Source: Plakobranchus ocellatus (taxonomy: Eukaryota; Mollusca; Gastropoda; Plakobranchidae). Taken from it: DNA of 26,302 nucleotides. The position numbers and the translations under genes are program-made. Positions 1 to 10,587 of this stretch are shown here, in pieces. The first letter of the stretch is position 1, and each line of letters begins with the position of its first letter. The DNA is taken from positions 168,644 to 194,945 of the forward strand of contig BLXT01002707.1 in the NCBI GenBank assembly GCA_019648995.1, given 5' to 3'. Below the pieces are notes generated by a model that had not been told where the DNA came from, searched no databases, and saw only the letters and a list, made by a program, of their open reading frames with translations.

Positions 1-29
1 TTATATCTAGTCCCTCCTATACGAATAAG

Positions 30-31
<2 letters not shown>

Positions 32-120
<89 letters not shown>
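32..120. repeat. (GA)n / (GATA)n microsatellite
   Basis: A GA-dinucleotide run from about 32 to 84 is followed by GATA units and then more GA. It is simple sequence with no coding content. Confidence 0.95.
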
Positions 121-312
121 TTATAGAGATAACGATTATTAAATCTTCCATGTAAATCATAATCATTTAGCTTCCAAATGTTTGCTTCTTTAGTGCAATA
201 GCATCTTGAGATACAGTGAACAAAATTAAACCTTAATACAATAGCAAATAACTTAAAATAAACAATTTCGCATTAAACAAATTATGTCGTAAAGAGCAAT
301 TGTTTTTTTTAC

Positions 313-445
313 CTTCTTGTTGCATTTCATTTGTGATCTCCTTCCATAATTTGTCTATTGCATTTCTATTGGCGTGGAGTTTGTGAAGTTTGTCCCAAAT
401 GGGGTTTCTCAAATAAACAGATGAAATTAACAAATCTGTATCCAT
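313..445 (-). CDS. First coding exon of a MADF-domain (Myb/SANT-like) protein, partial
   Basis: The minus strand opens with ATG at 445 and runs 44 codons plus one base to a GT donor at 312-311 (AAG then gtaaaa), leaving phase 1. The peptide starts MDTDLLISSV, continues through RNPIWDKLH and NRNAIDKLWKEI, and ends EMQQE. This spacing of a leading hydrophobic helix, a 'nPiWd' turn, an 'NR' and a 'lWkeI' helix matches the N-terminal half of MADF domains. Those are DNA-binding modules found in host transcription regulators and in the partner proteins of PIF/Harbinger transposons. The remainder of the gene would lie left of the window. No promoter is obvious. If the missing TM3 exon of tetraspanin copy A lies further left, this exon is nested antisense in a tetraspanin intron. 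The domain call rests on pattern alone. Confidence 0.6.
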
Positions 446-975
446 AATAACTTTCCAAATCGAACTCGTCTGTTAATGTGTAGTTTCGCAAATAATTTTT
501 CAAAGTTTACAGCATTAAAATACTAAAAGAGCAGTTAAATATACTGTTATTATAAGTAGAGAAAAAAATAAATAACATTTAAAGAACAAATTTTGTAAGT
601 TTATAATTTTTTGTATGTTCCTTTTAGAGTAAGGAAAAAACGCTACTAATTTAGAAGCTATTGCAATGTAATAATATATCTCTGTCCACACCTCAAAGCC
701 ACAAACAGCTTTGGAAAGAATGTAGTTTTGATTCCATGAAATGCATCAGCGCCGCTCCTCACTTATACGCGCTGAAGCACGCTTTCCTTTATGTGTGTCA
801 CAAGGTCTTTAGTAATGAGATTTTTAGAAATTCACGGCCCCGGGAAGCGCGCATACGCGTACAGAAGCAAACAGCCTCGGAAATTAGTCTCTGTGTGGTC
901 GCCCTAACAATGACAAAGTGAACAGGCCAATTCATTTTCTTGCAATGAGTAAATTTTCAAGAAATAAACATAGAT

Positions 976-977
<2 letters not shown>
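446..977. other. Non-coding stretch with a CpG-enriched patch
   Basis: I see no splice-bounded exon here. The part from about 740 to 905 contains several CpG and GCGC/ACGCG words and stands out from the AT-rich surroundings. It could be a young repeat or regulatory DNA. The 86-codon frame across it has no recognisable domain. Confidence 0.4.
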
Positions 978-1057
<80 letters not shown>

Positions 1058-1070
1058 GTGTGTGTGTGTG
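978..1070. repeat. (TA)n followed by (GT)n microsatellite
   Basis: A perfect TA run of about 75 bases passes into a short GT run. It lies upstream of the loop exon of tetraspanin copy A. Confidence 0.95.
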
Positions 1071-1228
1071 TATATAGATAGATTAGGGCAAGATAAGGTA
1101 GAATAAGATTAGGTGAGTTGGGATGGAATGGCATGACAGATAGATAGATAAGATGATAAATAAAGAGAGTGAAAGAGAGTTTGGTTTCATTCTACTAATA
1201 ATATGCTCTCACAAATATTTTTCTCCAG

Positions 1229-1333
1229 CTCCACGAGAAGAGCACAACTGATATTCTGACACAAACAGCATCAGACGTTATTGAGGGGGACTTACATGTA
1301 TTAAAAGATGCTGACCAATTGCTGAAGAAATAT
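1229..1333 (+). CDS. Tetraspanin copy A, large-extracellular-loop exon (105 nt)
   Basis: A polypyrimidine tract and AG at 1227-1228 precede 35 phase-0 codons, and a GT donor (gtaaat) follows at 1334. The peptide begins LHEKSTTDIL and ends LLKKY. In tetraspanins the segment after TM3 is the first helical part of the large extracellular loop, carried on an exon of about this size that precedes the CCG-motif exon. The identification comes mainly from context: the next exons encode a tetraspanin TM4 and tail, and an intact paralogue on the minus strand (17507-17403) has the same length, phase and flanking introns. The TM3 and earlier exons of copy A are not in the window and are presumably further left. 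The peptide has no cysteine. As a family member it should act at the plasma or endosomal membrane as an organiser of partner proteins. Confidence 0.7.
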
Positions 1334-1556
1334 GTAAATACCTACTCTATCATTTATTGCACATTATTTTATAAGGCTAAATAAAAATTTTTGGAGGCAG
1401 TGAAAGCCCCATTTTTTTTTTCTTTTTAAGGGAAGGAGGGTGTAGGCAGGTGTGGAAGAATGAAAGAGAGAGAGAGAGAGTGGAGAAAATATTTTGCTGG
1501 AATGTGAGTTACATGTACTAGCTAATGCTAAACTTAATCTTATGAATTTATTACAG

Positions 1557-1640
1557 ACCTGTGACGATCCTGTGGAAGATGCATTAAAAACAGCAAAGCC
1601 ATACATAATTATTGCGTTTGCTCTAGAACTGGTGTTGCAG
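1557..1640 (+). CDS. Tetraspanin copy A, end of loop plus TM4 exon (84 nt)
   Basis: Acceptor ttacag ends at 1556, the exon has 28 phase-0 codons, and donor gtaaat starts at 1641. The peptide reads TCDDPVEDALKTAKPY and then the hydrophobic run IIIAFALELVLQ. This matches the tetraspanin pattern of a late loop cysteine (SC-x-D), a short amphipathic helix and TM4. The glutamate in FALEL sits where many tetraspanins keep a polar Glu/Gln in TM4. The 84-nt length and phase equal the corresponding exon of CD9-type genes, as far as I recall that gene structure. Only 223 bp separates it from the loop exon, and no CCG-motif exon is visible there, so the loop cysteine has no evident partner. Copy B carries a diverged equivalent at 22318-22401. 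Confidence 0.8.
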
Positions 1641-3406
1641 GTAAATTCATTAGTTGCACTTTTTATGTGCATCTCATTTTGCGATTAAATTTTGAGTGTC
1701 TAGCATTCACTGTGTAGTGTATTTTCTTCTGGATTTTGTGGAAAAAAAAGCAATGCAATTACAATTATTAAAACCTCGTAGTCACGAGTTTGCAAGTCTT
1801 GCATGGGTTAATATATGCAGTAGAACTTTGAGAGGCAAATGGCTTTAAACCAAACAAATGTTAGAAATCTGTTTGCTTTTCTTTTTGAGTAATACACGAT
1901 TATTATGACTTCTGAGACAAAGTGAATACGACTTAATTTCCTCAGCTTGATGGCAAAATTGCCGTAGATGGTGCTGACTATTTCTTTTGTTTTTTTTGCT
2001 CTTGTCTCAGTCCCAAAGCTCTTGAGCATTAAGCAGGGCTAAGTGCTGTAGAAAGGGAAATACACCACTTTTACTGTTGAGAGTGACTTGAACACGCTGT
2101 TTGGAAAATGAAGGAGATTAAACAACACAGAAGTCTCATAAACACAGTATTTAAGGTGCAACCCTCTGAGTGGTATTAAGAAAAATGGACACCAGAGTAT
2201 TGTGAATGCTCCATTTTTTAAGGCTTGGTCCATTTCAATAGGATTTGAACTACATGACTTTGTGTTACATAAACCCTCCATATCATATCTTGCGATTGTA
2301 AAATTGGTTTTTTTTCACCGCTGAAGAACTTAAGGAAAGAATTTCTTTAGCAGTTAAATTTTAGCAGAATCAATATGCACTGAATCAAAAATCTGCCTTC
2401 TTTGAGTTGGTTCTTATCCTGGTACTTTACACAGAGCTGCGTTATTGGTGAAGCTTCTTCTGCGGGAAAAATAGACAGATTTTTTGTATGCCAAATTGTG
2501 TCTTCCGCAGTAGAACTGCTCAGGTTTACTCTTCATTTGCTTGATCCTCTCAAGCTAAAACACCAGCATATAGTAGGCACTGACTTTCTGTTTGTGCACA
2601 GCACTTAAGTCTAGAACTCTCTAGAGTTAAAAAAAATTTTTTTTTTTTTTGCTACCAGTGGTAGAATATTATAGCCACTCCCATACGATGGCCAGGAAAT
2701 GATTTTTTTACATGAAGATTGGACTTGAAAACTTTATGATGGAAGACATCTGTCACAGAGGTTGCACAATTATAAGATGTCCTTATCCTTAAGTAGGATA
2801 ATGATTTTTTTTTTGTTACGACAGCTTTTTTTTTGAAAGTTCTGCTGCACATACGTAGACACTTCAGTGACAGCTGCTCCTGTAGGAGGGTTACATTGCA
2901 AACCTCTCAAAGAGGGAAAAAACACAATTCCTAGATAATGAAGATTTGAGTGCTTGCGGCACTCAATAAAATGATGTCAGTGTGTAAAAGTTAAATACTG
3001 TCGTATTCAGGCTTGATTGTAAACTCTAGCTTTTCTCATAAAGATACTATAGGTCTCAGTAAAAGACAATATATAGGTTTTATTGAATCTCACAATTAGG
3101 TCTATAAACTGCTATTACTTTCATGATGAAGTTTCAAGTGTCTGCTGCTCTTATAATATGAAGCCATCTTTGATGAGTTTTTTAAGTCTGAGGTACTTAC
3201 AAAATGAGGTTATAAGCAAAGACAAGTCCAAGGGCTTGCTATGTAGGATTTTGAAGCAATAGTTACGTTTGAGTGGAAAAATGGAATGAAGTTCACTGCA
3301 CTCGCAACCCTCAGCCTAGGTAGATCATTTTTGGGATTTAACCCGGTTACTTACATATAACCTGTTGCAGAATCATGGTTAATATTTTATGTCTCTTTTT
3401 CCACAG
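1641..3406 (+). other. Last intron of tetraspanin copy A, conserved in copy B
   Basis: This 1.77-kb GT-AG intron aligns by eye along most of its length with the copy B intron (22402-24391). Shared landmarks include CATTCACTGTGT near 1706 and 22471, AAAACCTCGTAGTC near 1770 and 22555, and AGCATTAAGCAGGGCTAAGT near 2023 and 22809. An antisense open frame at about 2830-2905 is discussed with the copy B feature at 23593-23686. Confidence 0.75.
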
Positions 3407-3568
3407 ATCTTGCAAATGCTTTGTGCGCTGGTCATTTATAATGACAAGCGTACTGAGAACTACCATATCTTGACAGAAACTGCTAGCCCACAAATAGCTC
3501 TGGTGAACCAAAGCACCTCACAACAAATGACTGCGCCTCCAATTGGCTATAACCCCATCACAGCTTAA
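3407..3568 (+). CDS. Tetraspanin copy A, terminal exon: end of TM4 and cytoplasmic tail
   Basis: Acceptor ttccacag ends at 3406. Phase-0 coding runs 53 codons to TAA at 3566-3568. It starts ILQMLCALVI, completing TM4, passes a basic NDKR, and ends in a polar tail of about 40 residues closing GYNPITA. A single membrane-proximal cysteine (LCAL) could be a palmitoylation site, as is common in tetraspanins. That is inference. Copy B is 149/162 identical in nucleotides but differs at 8 residues (I/G, Y/F, N/K, D/G, H/Q, S/G, P/Q, T/I). The tail is the most similar part of the two proteins. Confidence 0.85.
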   Translation: MLQMLCALVIYNDKRTENYHILTETASPQIALVNQSTSQQMTAPPIGYNPITA

Positions 3569-5040
3569 CATCAAAATAAGTGGATAAAGATGTGTGTATG
3601 TGTCTGAGAAAACAGCCAATGTGTTGGCAAGGGTTATTTTTAAGATGAAAACATTAATTGACTTTTTATTACATTGAGTTGTCGTCAAAACTGAGAAAAA
3701 TATGCATGTTTTTGTATCGAATTTCGAAAACAAATTTTTAGAGAATTCGGTTTTAAAGCAATAACCCTGTAACACTAACAGACCGAAATACCCATTAATG
3801 GATGTCAAAATTTCACTTCAAAACTCGATTTTCTTTGTTAAGTTCCAAGCTTTTCATAGACCAAAAGAACCCAGTAATGGATGACAAAATTGAACCTGAA
3901 AAGTTGTTGATGCGGTCGCCAATGCTTCACTAATTCACTGCAGTCAAGATTTTGGTTATTTCCCCAAACACACTCACATACGAGCATAAGGACATTGAAG
4001 AGGTAGAAGTGTAATGGAAGGTCTTAAGGCCATAGTTAAGACCATTACGAGGAAACTCAAAAAATTAAAAAAGATAATAGTACATGTAATGTGAAAATGA
4101 ATCAGTATTTGAAAAATATTTTTTTAATGTAAAAACTAAAAATCCAGAAGTAGAAAAAATCAAAATTAAGCATCACTCTGCATTTCATATAGTTATACCA
4201 CAGGCAAAAAAAAAAAAAAAAGCTTTATAAGAAACTTTCACGTGTACAAAATTGTCTAGAAATTATAGACAAGTAGGAAAAGAAGCAGAAAAAAAGTTAG
4301 AGGTTCTTTTTATGCGGATAATCTCAAAGGCTTATTTCTTTTAAAATTATATTCATGGAATTTTAATCATTGGTAAGAATGAAAAGGTCATATGTATTAT
4401 ATGAAAAATAGCTCGTTTGGCATGTACTTTCAGTAACTTTATCACCTTTAAAAATGATCAAGGTTATGAAACTAAAAAATATTTTTCCCGCAAGTTGGGA
4501 AATGACAGCATATTATATTATATAATCATGTAATCTCAGAGAGAGATCTTGAAATTATAAATTTTCCCAAGCCCTGAACCAATCTTTGAGTTATCTTACA
4601 TTGAAACTTGACAAACTTATGTAGTTCATGAACTGAATAAAATGATAAATAAGCAAATTTTACCTCCTCACTTCTCTGAATAATTCTATTGATCTTTTGC
4701 AAGTGCTCTCTAGTGTGAAAGGGTAACATCATGTAAAGACCATAAATTTAAAACTTTGTTGAAGTGGTCGTCGAATTTTGAAGCACTAGAAAATGTTTAT
4801 GTTACAATAGTGTCAATGAACTTTTTCTAACTTTTTTATTTAGATGAAAATATAGAAATTCAAATTAAACAAGTGAAGAAAATTTTGGAATGATTGTATC
4901 CCAGCTAATCCCTGCACATGAGCTTAATTTACCAATATTTTGCTAGATTTGCATTGAAAACTGGTTACTTGGAATGGCTGTAATAAAAATTAGGAATTAC
5001 AACTTTTCTTTTATTTTGAAAATAAAATAAGCCATTGCTT
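3569..5040 (+). other. 3' untranslated region and flank of copy A, shared with copy B
   Basis: Sequence after the stop remains alignable with copy B to about 5040 (copy B about 26020). Blocks such as GTGTGTATGTGTCTGAGA (3592 and 24584) and ATTACGAGGAAAC (4044 and 25006) occur in the same order. The duplicated unit therefore includes 3' flanking DNA. No open frame of interest is present. Confidence 0.7.
4636..4641 (+). terminator. Candidate polyadenylation signal AATAAA, copy A
   Basis: AATAAA occurs about 1.07 kb after the stop codon and has an equivalent in copy B at 25589-25594, within alignable flank. Conservation in both copies favours function, but the sequence is AT-rich and transcript ends cannot be seen. 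Confidence 0.35.
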
Positions 5041-6220
5041 TACTTGGACTATATAAAACAAATCATCACCATCTTTACTATCCTTAAGTGCTTTGCATGT
5101 TAGCGTTGACAATCCAAAAAGAACCAATAGAAATAAGGGAAAACACGCTGAGAAAAGCGAATAAAAATGAAAGGCACACGACCCAAAAATTAAAGAGCCG
5201 ATAATGTGAATTAATTTATACTCGACTCAAAAAGAGGTCTGAAAATAGAAACTTTGTGTGCTACATCTTTTGCCAAAAGTTAAGTTTAAACTTAATATGT
5301 TCAAATGATTACATTTACAATTTTTTTTTGACGATTAATTGCCATTGTGACATAAGTGTACTTTGATGAATCTATTTGAAAATCAATGGCAACTAGATTG
5401 AATAAAGGTGGAAGAAATTTTAAGTTATTGTCTTAGAAAAACATTCATCTATTTTTTTTTCTTGGCATAAAAGTAAAATTGTATCACTGAAATAGCTGAA
5501 CATGTAAGATGGTGACAATTTGATTGCATATATATATTAGTTCTTTTTTCTTTGTTTTTCTTTTTCTTTTTTTTTTTTTTTTGCTAATATTTTCATGTAA
5601 ATGATACCTATGGGTGATTTTTTAAAAATCAAAACCCATTGAATATTAACTTGTATGATCTGCTTATTTTACTTTTTAAATCTCACAGTGCTGTCCTATT
5701 TTTCTTATTTTATATACCTGTATATATATATATATACATATAGCCTGTACTGGTTTTTTCTACAAGCGTCTCTAGACCAGTTTGTGAATGGGTAAGATGT
5801 TGCATATCAAACTTTTTGGAGGAGAAGCAAATTTTTAGTTTGATTTAAAAGTATTAAATGCATTTATTTCTTTTTAATTTAAAATCCCATATCATGATTG
5901 GGAATCAGTGTGGCTCCATCCAACTTCATAACCACATGGCTAAAAGACAGATAATTCAGGCTCTTTCAATGCTTACATTTTTTTTCTGTACAATATTCAG
6001 ACAAAACAACAGCAGCATGAAATTGCGCTTTGCTTTTATAGCCTAATTATTTTATGATGATTTTTAACATTTTTTCTTTGCATGAGCTGCAAGGACTTGA
6101 ATTAACAGAATCTCTTTTGACGTTTTCTTTATATAAATGATTTTTGTGTTGTACAGACTCTTTATATGATCGTTATTCAGCCCTCCAATGAATTGCTTTA
6201 CATTTTGTAACCAGGTTTGA
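5041..6220. other. AT-rich non-coding DNA
   Basis: No exon, RNA gene or clear transposon was recognised. The stretch has T-runs near 5320 and 5555-5582 and a short TA run near 5723. The frame at 5858-6046 has no domain. Confidence 0.6.
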
Positions 6221-6330
6221 ATGTCTGGCGTGGCGGTTTTTTGCAACCCTTGTGGCTGCAACGCGATCGCATAAAAAGGAAAAATTTCCTGTTTTTCATT
6301 GCAACCGCAAAATTTGTTGATTTTTTGCAA
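6221..6330 (+). repeat. Diverged repeat, inverted partner at 7845-7925
   Basis: CTGGCGTGGCGGTTTTTTGC at 6225-6244 matches, in reverse complement, CTGGCATGGCAATTTTTTGC from about 7915 to 7896. The mismatches are mainly C to T or G to A at CpG sites. Both places continue into TTGCAA-rich sequence. They are opposite-facing copies of one repeat or the ends of a larger element. Confidence 0.45.
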
Positions 6331-7005
6331 TTTTTTTCAAAATTTAGTAATATTCCAAAAACAAAGAGAAAAAAAAATTAAACGTGTGGTCATCCAAGAA
6401 AAAAGTTTAACAGTTTCCTCGAGTTTCTAATTTCAGAAAATTTACTGCGGTACCTTCTCTTTGCTACTTGTGCTTAGCCAATGCCTGTTTCTGTTAAATT
6501 TTAAACTCGTAGGTTTGGGATAGACAGGAGTAAAGACATCTTCGATTCAACATTAGGCGTAGAGAATCTAGAATCTACCGAGAAGAAAATGGACACATCA
6601 AAGGGAGAGACCCAAAGGCAAATGAAAATTCCAAGTGTGGCACGAAGACGACAGTGATGGAACAGCATGCGCAATTTCATGAAAAAATGCATGTATCAGG
6701 GCAAAAACTATTCTGCGTCGGGAAAGCATAAATTGAAAAGGAAACTAGCAGAAAAATCAAGCCAACCTCCAAAAAAAAGCTAGTATTAACAGTCTACGAG
6801 CAGTTCTCCCTCAATAATTAGATCTATTAGATTCTAGGCCTTGACCTAAAGTAAAATCCTAAAGGGAAGTAATGGTGATAGCTCTAGACCAAATGTCTAC
6901 ACGACCACAGCCACCTAAAGGCTTTTTCTTTTCCTTTTTCTTTTTCTTTTTTTTTTTGGAGGACTTCTATGTTGATGGACTTACCATTGCATTTTATCTC
7001 TAAAG

Positions 7006-7260
7006 CCGGGCGCTTCAGTGGTCTAGTGGTATGGTGCTCACTACTGTTTGAGAAACCGGAGTTTGATCCCCACCGTAGGGAATTATTTGCACAGCCTAGC
7101 CGACCCTAGATGGATGGGTTAGAGATTTACTCTTGACACTTTGGAATTTGAGAGTATTCATGAAGTCTGATACCGCCACCAGATTGGTGGGGGAACGCAC
7201 TCTTCTGTAAAGAGTCACTGACGCAGTCAGTCCCTAGTTTAATAGGTTGACTCCACCCAA
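7006..7260 (+). mobile_element. tRNA-derived SINE
   Basis: The head contains an A-box-like TGGTCTAGTGGTATGG (about 7019-7034) and a B-box-like GAGTTTGATCC (about 7060-7070), spaced as in tRNA genes. A non-tRNA body of roughly 180 bp follows and is more CpG-rich than its surroundings. The head does not fold into an intact tRNA by eye. The 3' boundary is uncertain. Confidence 0.55.
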
Positions 7261-7418
7261 GTTATAATATAGATGGTCATGGTGCCTCCTCAAAACGAGT
7301 TGTGTGGCATTCCTGGATTGGGATTGGTGCCAGATCAGGAGATCAGACGTTACAAATCGCATCCAAAACCTGGGTCCAGCTGCTTTGAAGTCTTCACTCA
7401 CAGAGGCCATCAACATAG

Positions 7419-7514
7419 AAATTTTTTGTGGACTCTGCCTTTGCGGCAGTTCCAAATCTTATCGGTTGCACAAGGCGTTATATTTATGCCACAGTTAGCT
7501 CTGCCGATGCTTGA
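7419..7514 (+). pseudogene. PIF/Harbinger-like transposase fragment, decayed
   Basis: The frame starting at 7419 reads FFVDSAFAAVPNLIGC followed by TRRYIYATVSSADA and a stop at 7512-7514. The segment AAVPNLIGC fits the conserved block around the first catalytic aspartate of HARBI1-type transposases, usually 'FPnviGciDGthi.i.aP'. Here the aspartate-glycine position reads Arg-Arg, so the domain would be inactive, and stops close both ends of the frame. It follows the SINE directly and lies between the opposite-facing repeats at 6221 and 7845. The match is short and could be chance. Confidence 0.3.
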
Positions 7515-7844
7515 GTGGAGCTTTTTGCTATACAATACTGTGTTGTCTGAGAGGCAATGGAATCTGTCGGAGAGCTCATTGAAAGAACTCGTTTTTTTTT
7601 CTTTATTACAGCTTTGTTGGAAAAAGATCTTTTTGAATAAATCTTTTTTTTTGGTTTTTCTTTTTTTTTTAGCCAGTTTTATCAACAAATGCGATCTTTT
7701 TTTCAACTAATCCTATTTTATTTCACCATTTAGTCAATCTATGTTCAATATCACTTCACATTTCTCTTTTATAAATCTGTTGTTGGTTTTCTACCGAAAA
7801 AAAAAATCGCAAAATCCTTGCAAAATTTATTGCAAATTTTGCCA

Positions 7845-7925
7845 TTTTTTGCTTGCGAAATTTGAGAATTTGGCTGCACAATTTGAGACTTTTTTTTGCA
7901 AAAAATTGCCATGCCAGGAATGTAG
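7845..7925 (-). repeat. Diverged repeat, inverted partner of 6221-6330
   Basis: Read on the minus strand it begins CATTCCTGGCATGGCAATTT and continues into TTGCAA-rich DNA, as the copy at 6221 does on the plus strand. See that entry. Confidence 0.45.
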
Positions 7926-9470
7926 ACCTATTGGTTTTTATTAATTTCTTATTTTAAGTATAGTTTGATGAAAATGCATTTGCTTCATTATAACTTTTTT
8001 TTTTATGCTTCTAATACTCTAAAATTTTTTTTCCTGGCACACACTGACAATGAAATTGGACAATCAGGTACTTAAGTCTGAGATATGTTTTGAGATACTA
8101 GTTCTCGTTTGAGGTATGAGCTTCTGCTTGAGTTCCTGACATTACTCGCACTTTCAATAGCATTATCAACCTATGCTGGACTGATGCCATGCTATCACAT
8201 GAAAACCTGATCAGGTCAGATTGACCCAATGAATTAGTCAGAATATAGGCCCCTAGGTCATAATTATGGCAGCCACAAACTATATAGGTTCATCAGCAGC
8301 AGCAACAATAATAAAAAACGGCAACAACAACGATGATGACAATCACAATGACGAACAAGAAGAAGAAGAAGAACAACAACAATGGCAGACACAAGGACTC
8401 AAAACAACAAATACAAACAAAAATAATAAAAGCGAAAACGTGTGAAAGAAAGATCTGTTGCCGTCCATCATTATATTATCGGTACATGTACTGCATTTGC
8501 ATTTGCATTGCTGCAAAGTCTTTCTCGTAAGATTTGGTGCTAGATAGATAGGTTAGAGAGAGAACACTTAGAAGCTTTAGGTATTTACAAGCCTAGTGAT
8601 TGAATGAAAATAGGCGTTGTGGATCTATTTGACCTGACCGGCCCCCCAAAGGTTAACCTGATAGATAGTGACTTCTTAGTGACTTCTGGATTTTGATTTA
8701 TCTGAATCATTTCAAACACTGACTTCAAATATATGGGATGTAAATGAAAAGATGCTTAGGTTTGGAGATAAGAGAGCGGGTAATGAGCAAGAGCTAAAAG
8801 TTTGAGGTGTGTGGCTGTGTGATAACCCAGCAAATGTAATCTTTTCATAATGTAATTCTGTAGGCTTCCCAAACACGCAAAGTGGAATTTTTAATGTGCA
8901 TTTATATTTCTCAAATACCCCAAAGATGATTGATGTATAGGCTACTTCTCACAAACTTTAAAAGATGATTGGTGTACACTTATGAAACATGCATAGGTCA
9001 TGAGAACGGAACTTGCATATTCTGGAAAACTGAAGAGATAATTAACTCAGCCTACTCTTCTCAAACTAAACACACTTTAGAAAAGCGTAGTATACTTTCT
9101 GAAATATCTTTTAGGTCAATGTTTTATACTTTTCAAAGACTTAAAACCCTTACATAAAGGTTTCAAATGTAGGCTACACAGATGAAGCAAATAAATACTG
9201 TGGAATTGGCATAACACTGTTGAATGCCATAAGAACTGTACACCAGAACTTTGATTTAGGATGGCACCAATTATTATTTCAGGTCTTCAAAATCGCTAAG
9301 GAATAGGAAGCACATTGATAAAGACTTTCCTTTGGTTTGGGATGTTCTCCGGTTAGCTAAATCTTGGAGATGAATGTGATGTAGGCTTTTTATATTACAC
9401 TTACAGTGATTATCATCAGTCGTTGATGTTCAAGGGATATTGAGACTTCAACCCCATCCGGACAAGGTGT
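7926..9470. other. Non-coding DNA with CAA/GAA-rich low complexity
   Basis: CAA, GAA and GAT triplet-rich sequence occupies about 8287-8430. A short direct repeat with AAGATGATTG occurs near 8923 and 8963. No exon with credible splice sites and a recognisable product was found. Confidence 0.5.
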
Positions 9471-9477
9471 TTTATCA

Positions 9478-9640
9478 TATCTGTATGTCACTGGTAACTG
9501 AGTGCCCCCACATTTTAATAGCAATATAGTCTTATCCGTACAAGTGGGGTAACTGCGTGCCCTCATACCACATAGTAAAACAATCGCTATATACCTATCT
9601 GTACGTCGGGGTAACAAAATCACCCCATACTTTACATAGA
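9478..9640. repeat. Three degenerate tandem units, with a related piece at 9800-9841
   Basis: Units of about 55-62 bp start near 9478, 9534 and 9595. Each opens TATCTGTA/TATCCGTA, followed by (G)GGTAAC and a C-rich block. A related piece at 9807-9826 contains GGGATAA and TTATCCC around a 5-base centre. The open minus-strand frame over the array (9390-9623) is explained by the repeat and has no known domain. Confidence 0.55.
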
Positions 9641-10539
9641 AAAAAATAATGGAGGGTTTCAGAAATGACCTCAGGTCAGTTCAATATTGATTTTCTGTCA
9701 ATCATCGTTATGTAATCATATGTCAAGTAGGATTTTTGAGGAATACTGAAAAAACTGAAAGAAAAATGCCCATTTTAAGTATTTAAAAAAAAATTAAAAC
9801 AAGCCATGGGATAACAAAATTATCCCACACGTACGGATAGGGTTAAAAAAGTCAAAAGGAAAAACTGGTAAAACATTTTGAATTTTTTTATTATAATTTA
9901 AGTTTTAGTCGCTTCAGACTTTGAGATGTCAACAGAATTGTTTGCTTTCTCTTACCTTTTAACCTTATTCTAATGGTCTCAGCAGAAATTGTGAGGTAGA
10001 AGTAAAAAAACAAAGCTATAATGAAGCATAAATGTTTCCATGCACATTTTAGTCATTATAGACAGTGACATTCAGCCTTTAAGTGTTGCTTTCGAAAGAT
10101 TATTTGTTTCTTTTACAAGTTGCTTTTAAAGTTTATTGTTTGATGTGCATTTATTTGCATTTATTGATCGTTTTATGTTTGTCACATTTAGAATTTTGTT
10201 CGCTCTTTTTTTTTTCTCAAATAGCCTTTATCTAATGTACCCTGGTAAAAAGTGGTATTAGTATTAAACTGTATTTTAATCACATATGTAATGTTGAGTT
10301 TTTCCTTGCCTGTAAAAGTTTGTATTATTTTTTTTTTATCTAAAAACAGTTTTCTTTTGGGTATTATTTTGTGTGATAATTTGATCATGTCTCCTCCTCC
10401 TCCTTTTCCTTCTGTTTATTCCTTTCATGTTGATCTTCACTGGCCGCATATAATACCCGAATGAGTATTTTTGTCCTTATTTCAACACTGGGATCAATGG
10501 TTTCGTTACTCTTATCAATATTAATGATCTTCTAAAGCA

Positions 10540-10545
<6 letters not shown>

Positions 10546-10584
<39 letters not shown>
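10546..10584. repeat. (TA)n microsatellite
   Basis: An uninterrupted TA run in non-coding DNA. Confidence 0.95.

Positions 10585-10587
<3 letters not shown>

Noticed and set aside
7234-7710. 145-codon plus-strand frame and overlapping frames
   Set aside because: They cross SINE-like, transposase-like and poly-T sequence in different frames. Only the short 7419-7514 block resembles a known protein.
9390-9623. 77-codon minus-strand frame
   Set aside because: It runs across the degenerate tandem units and has no domain or splice support.
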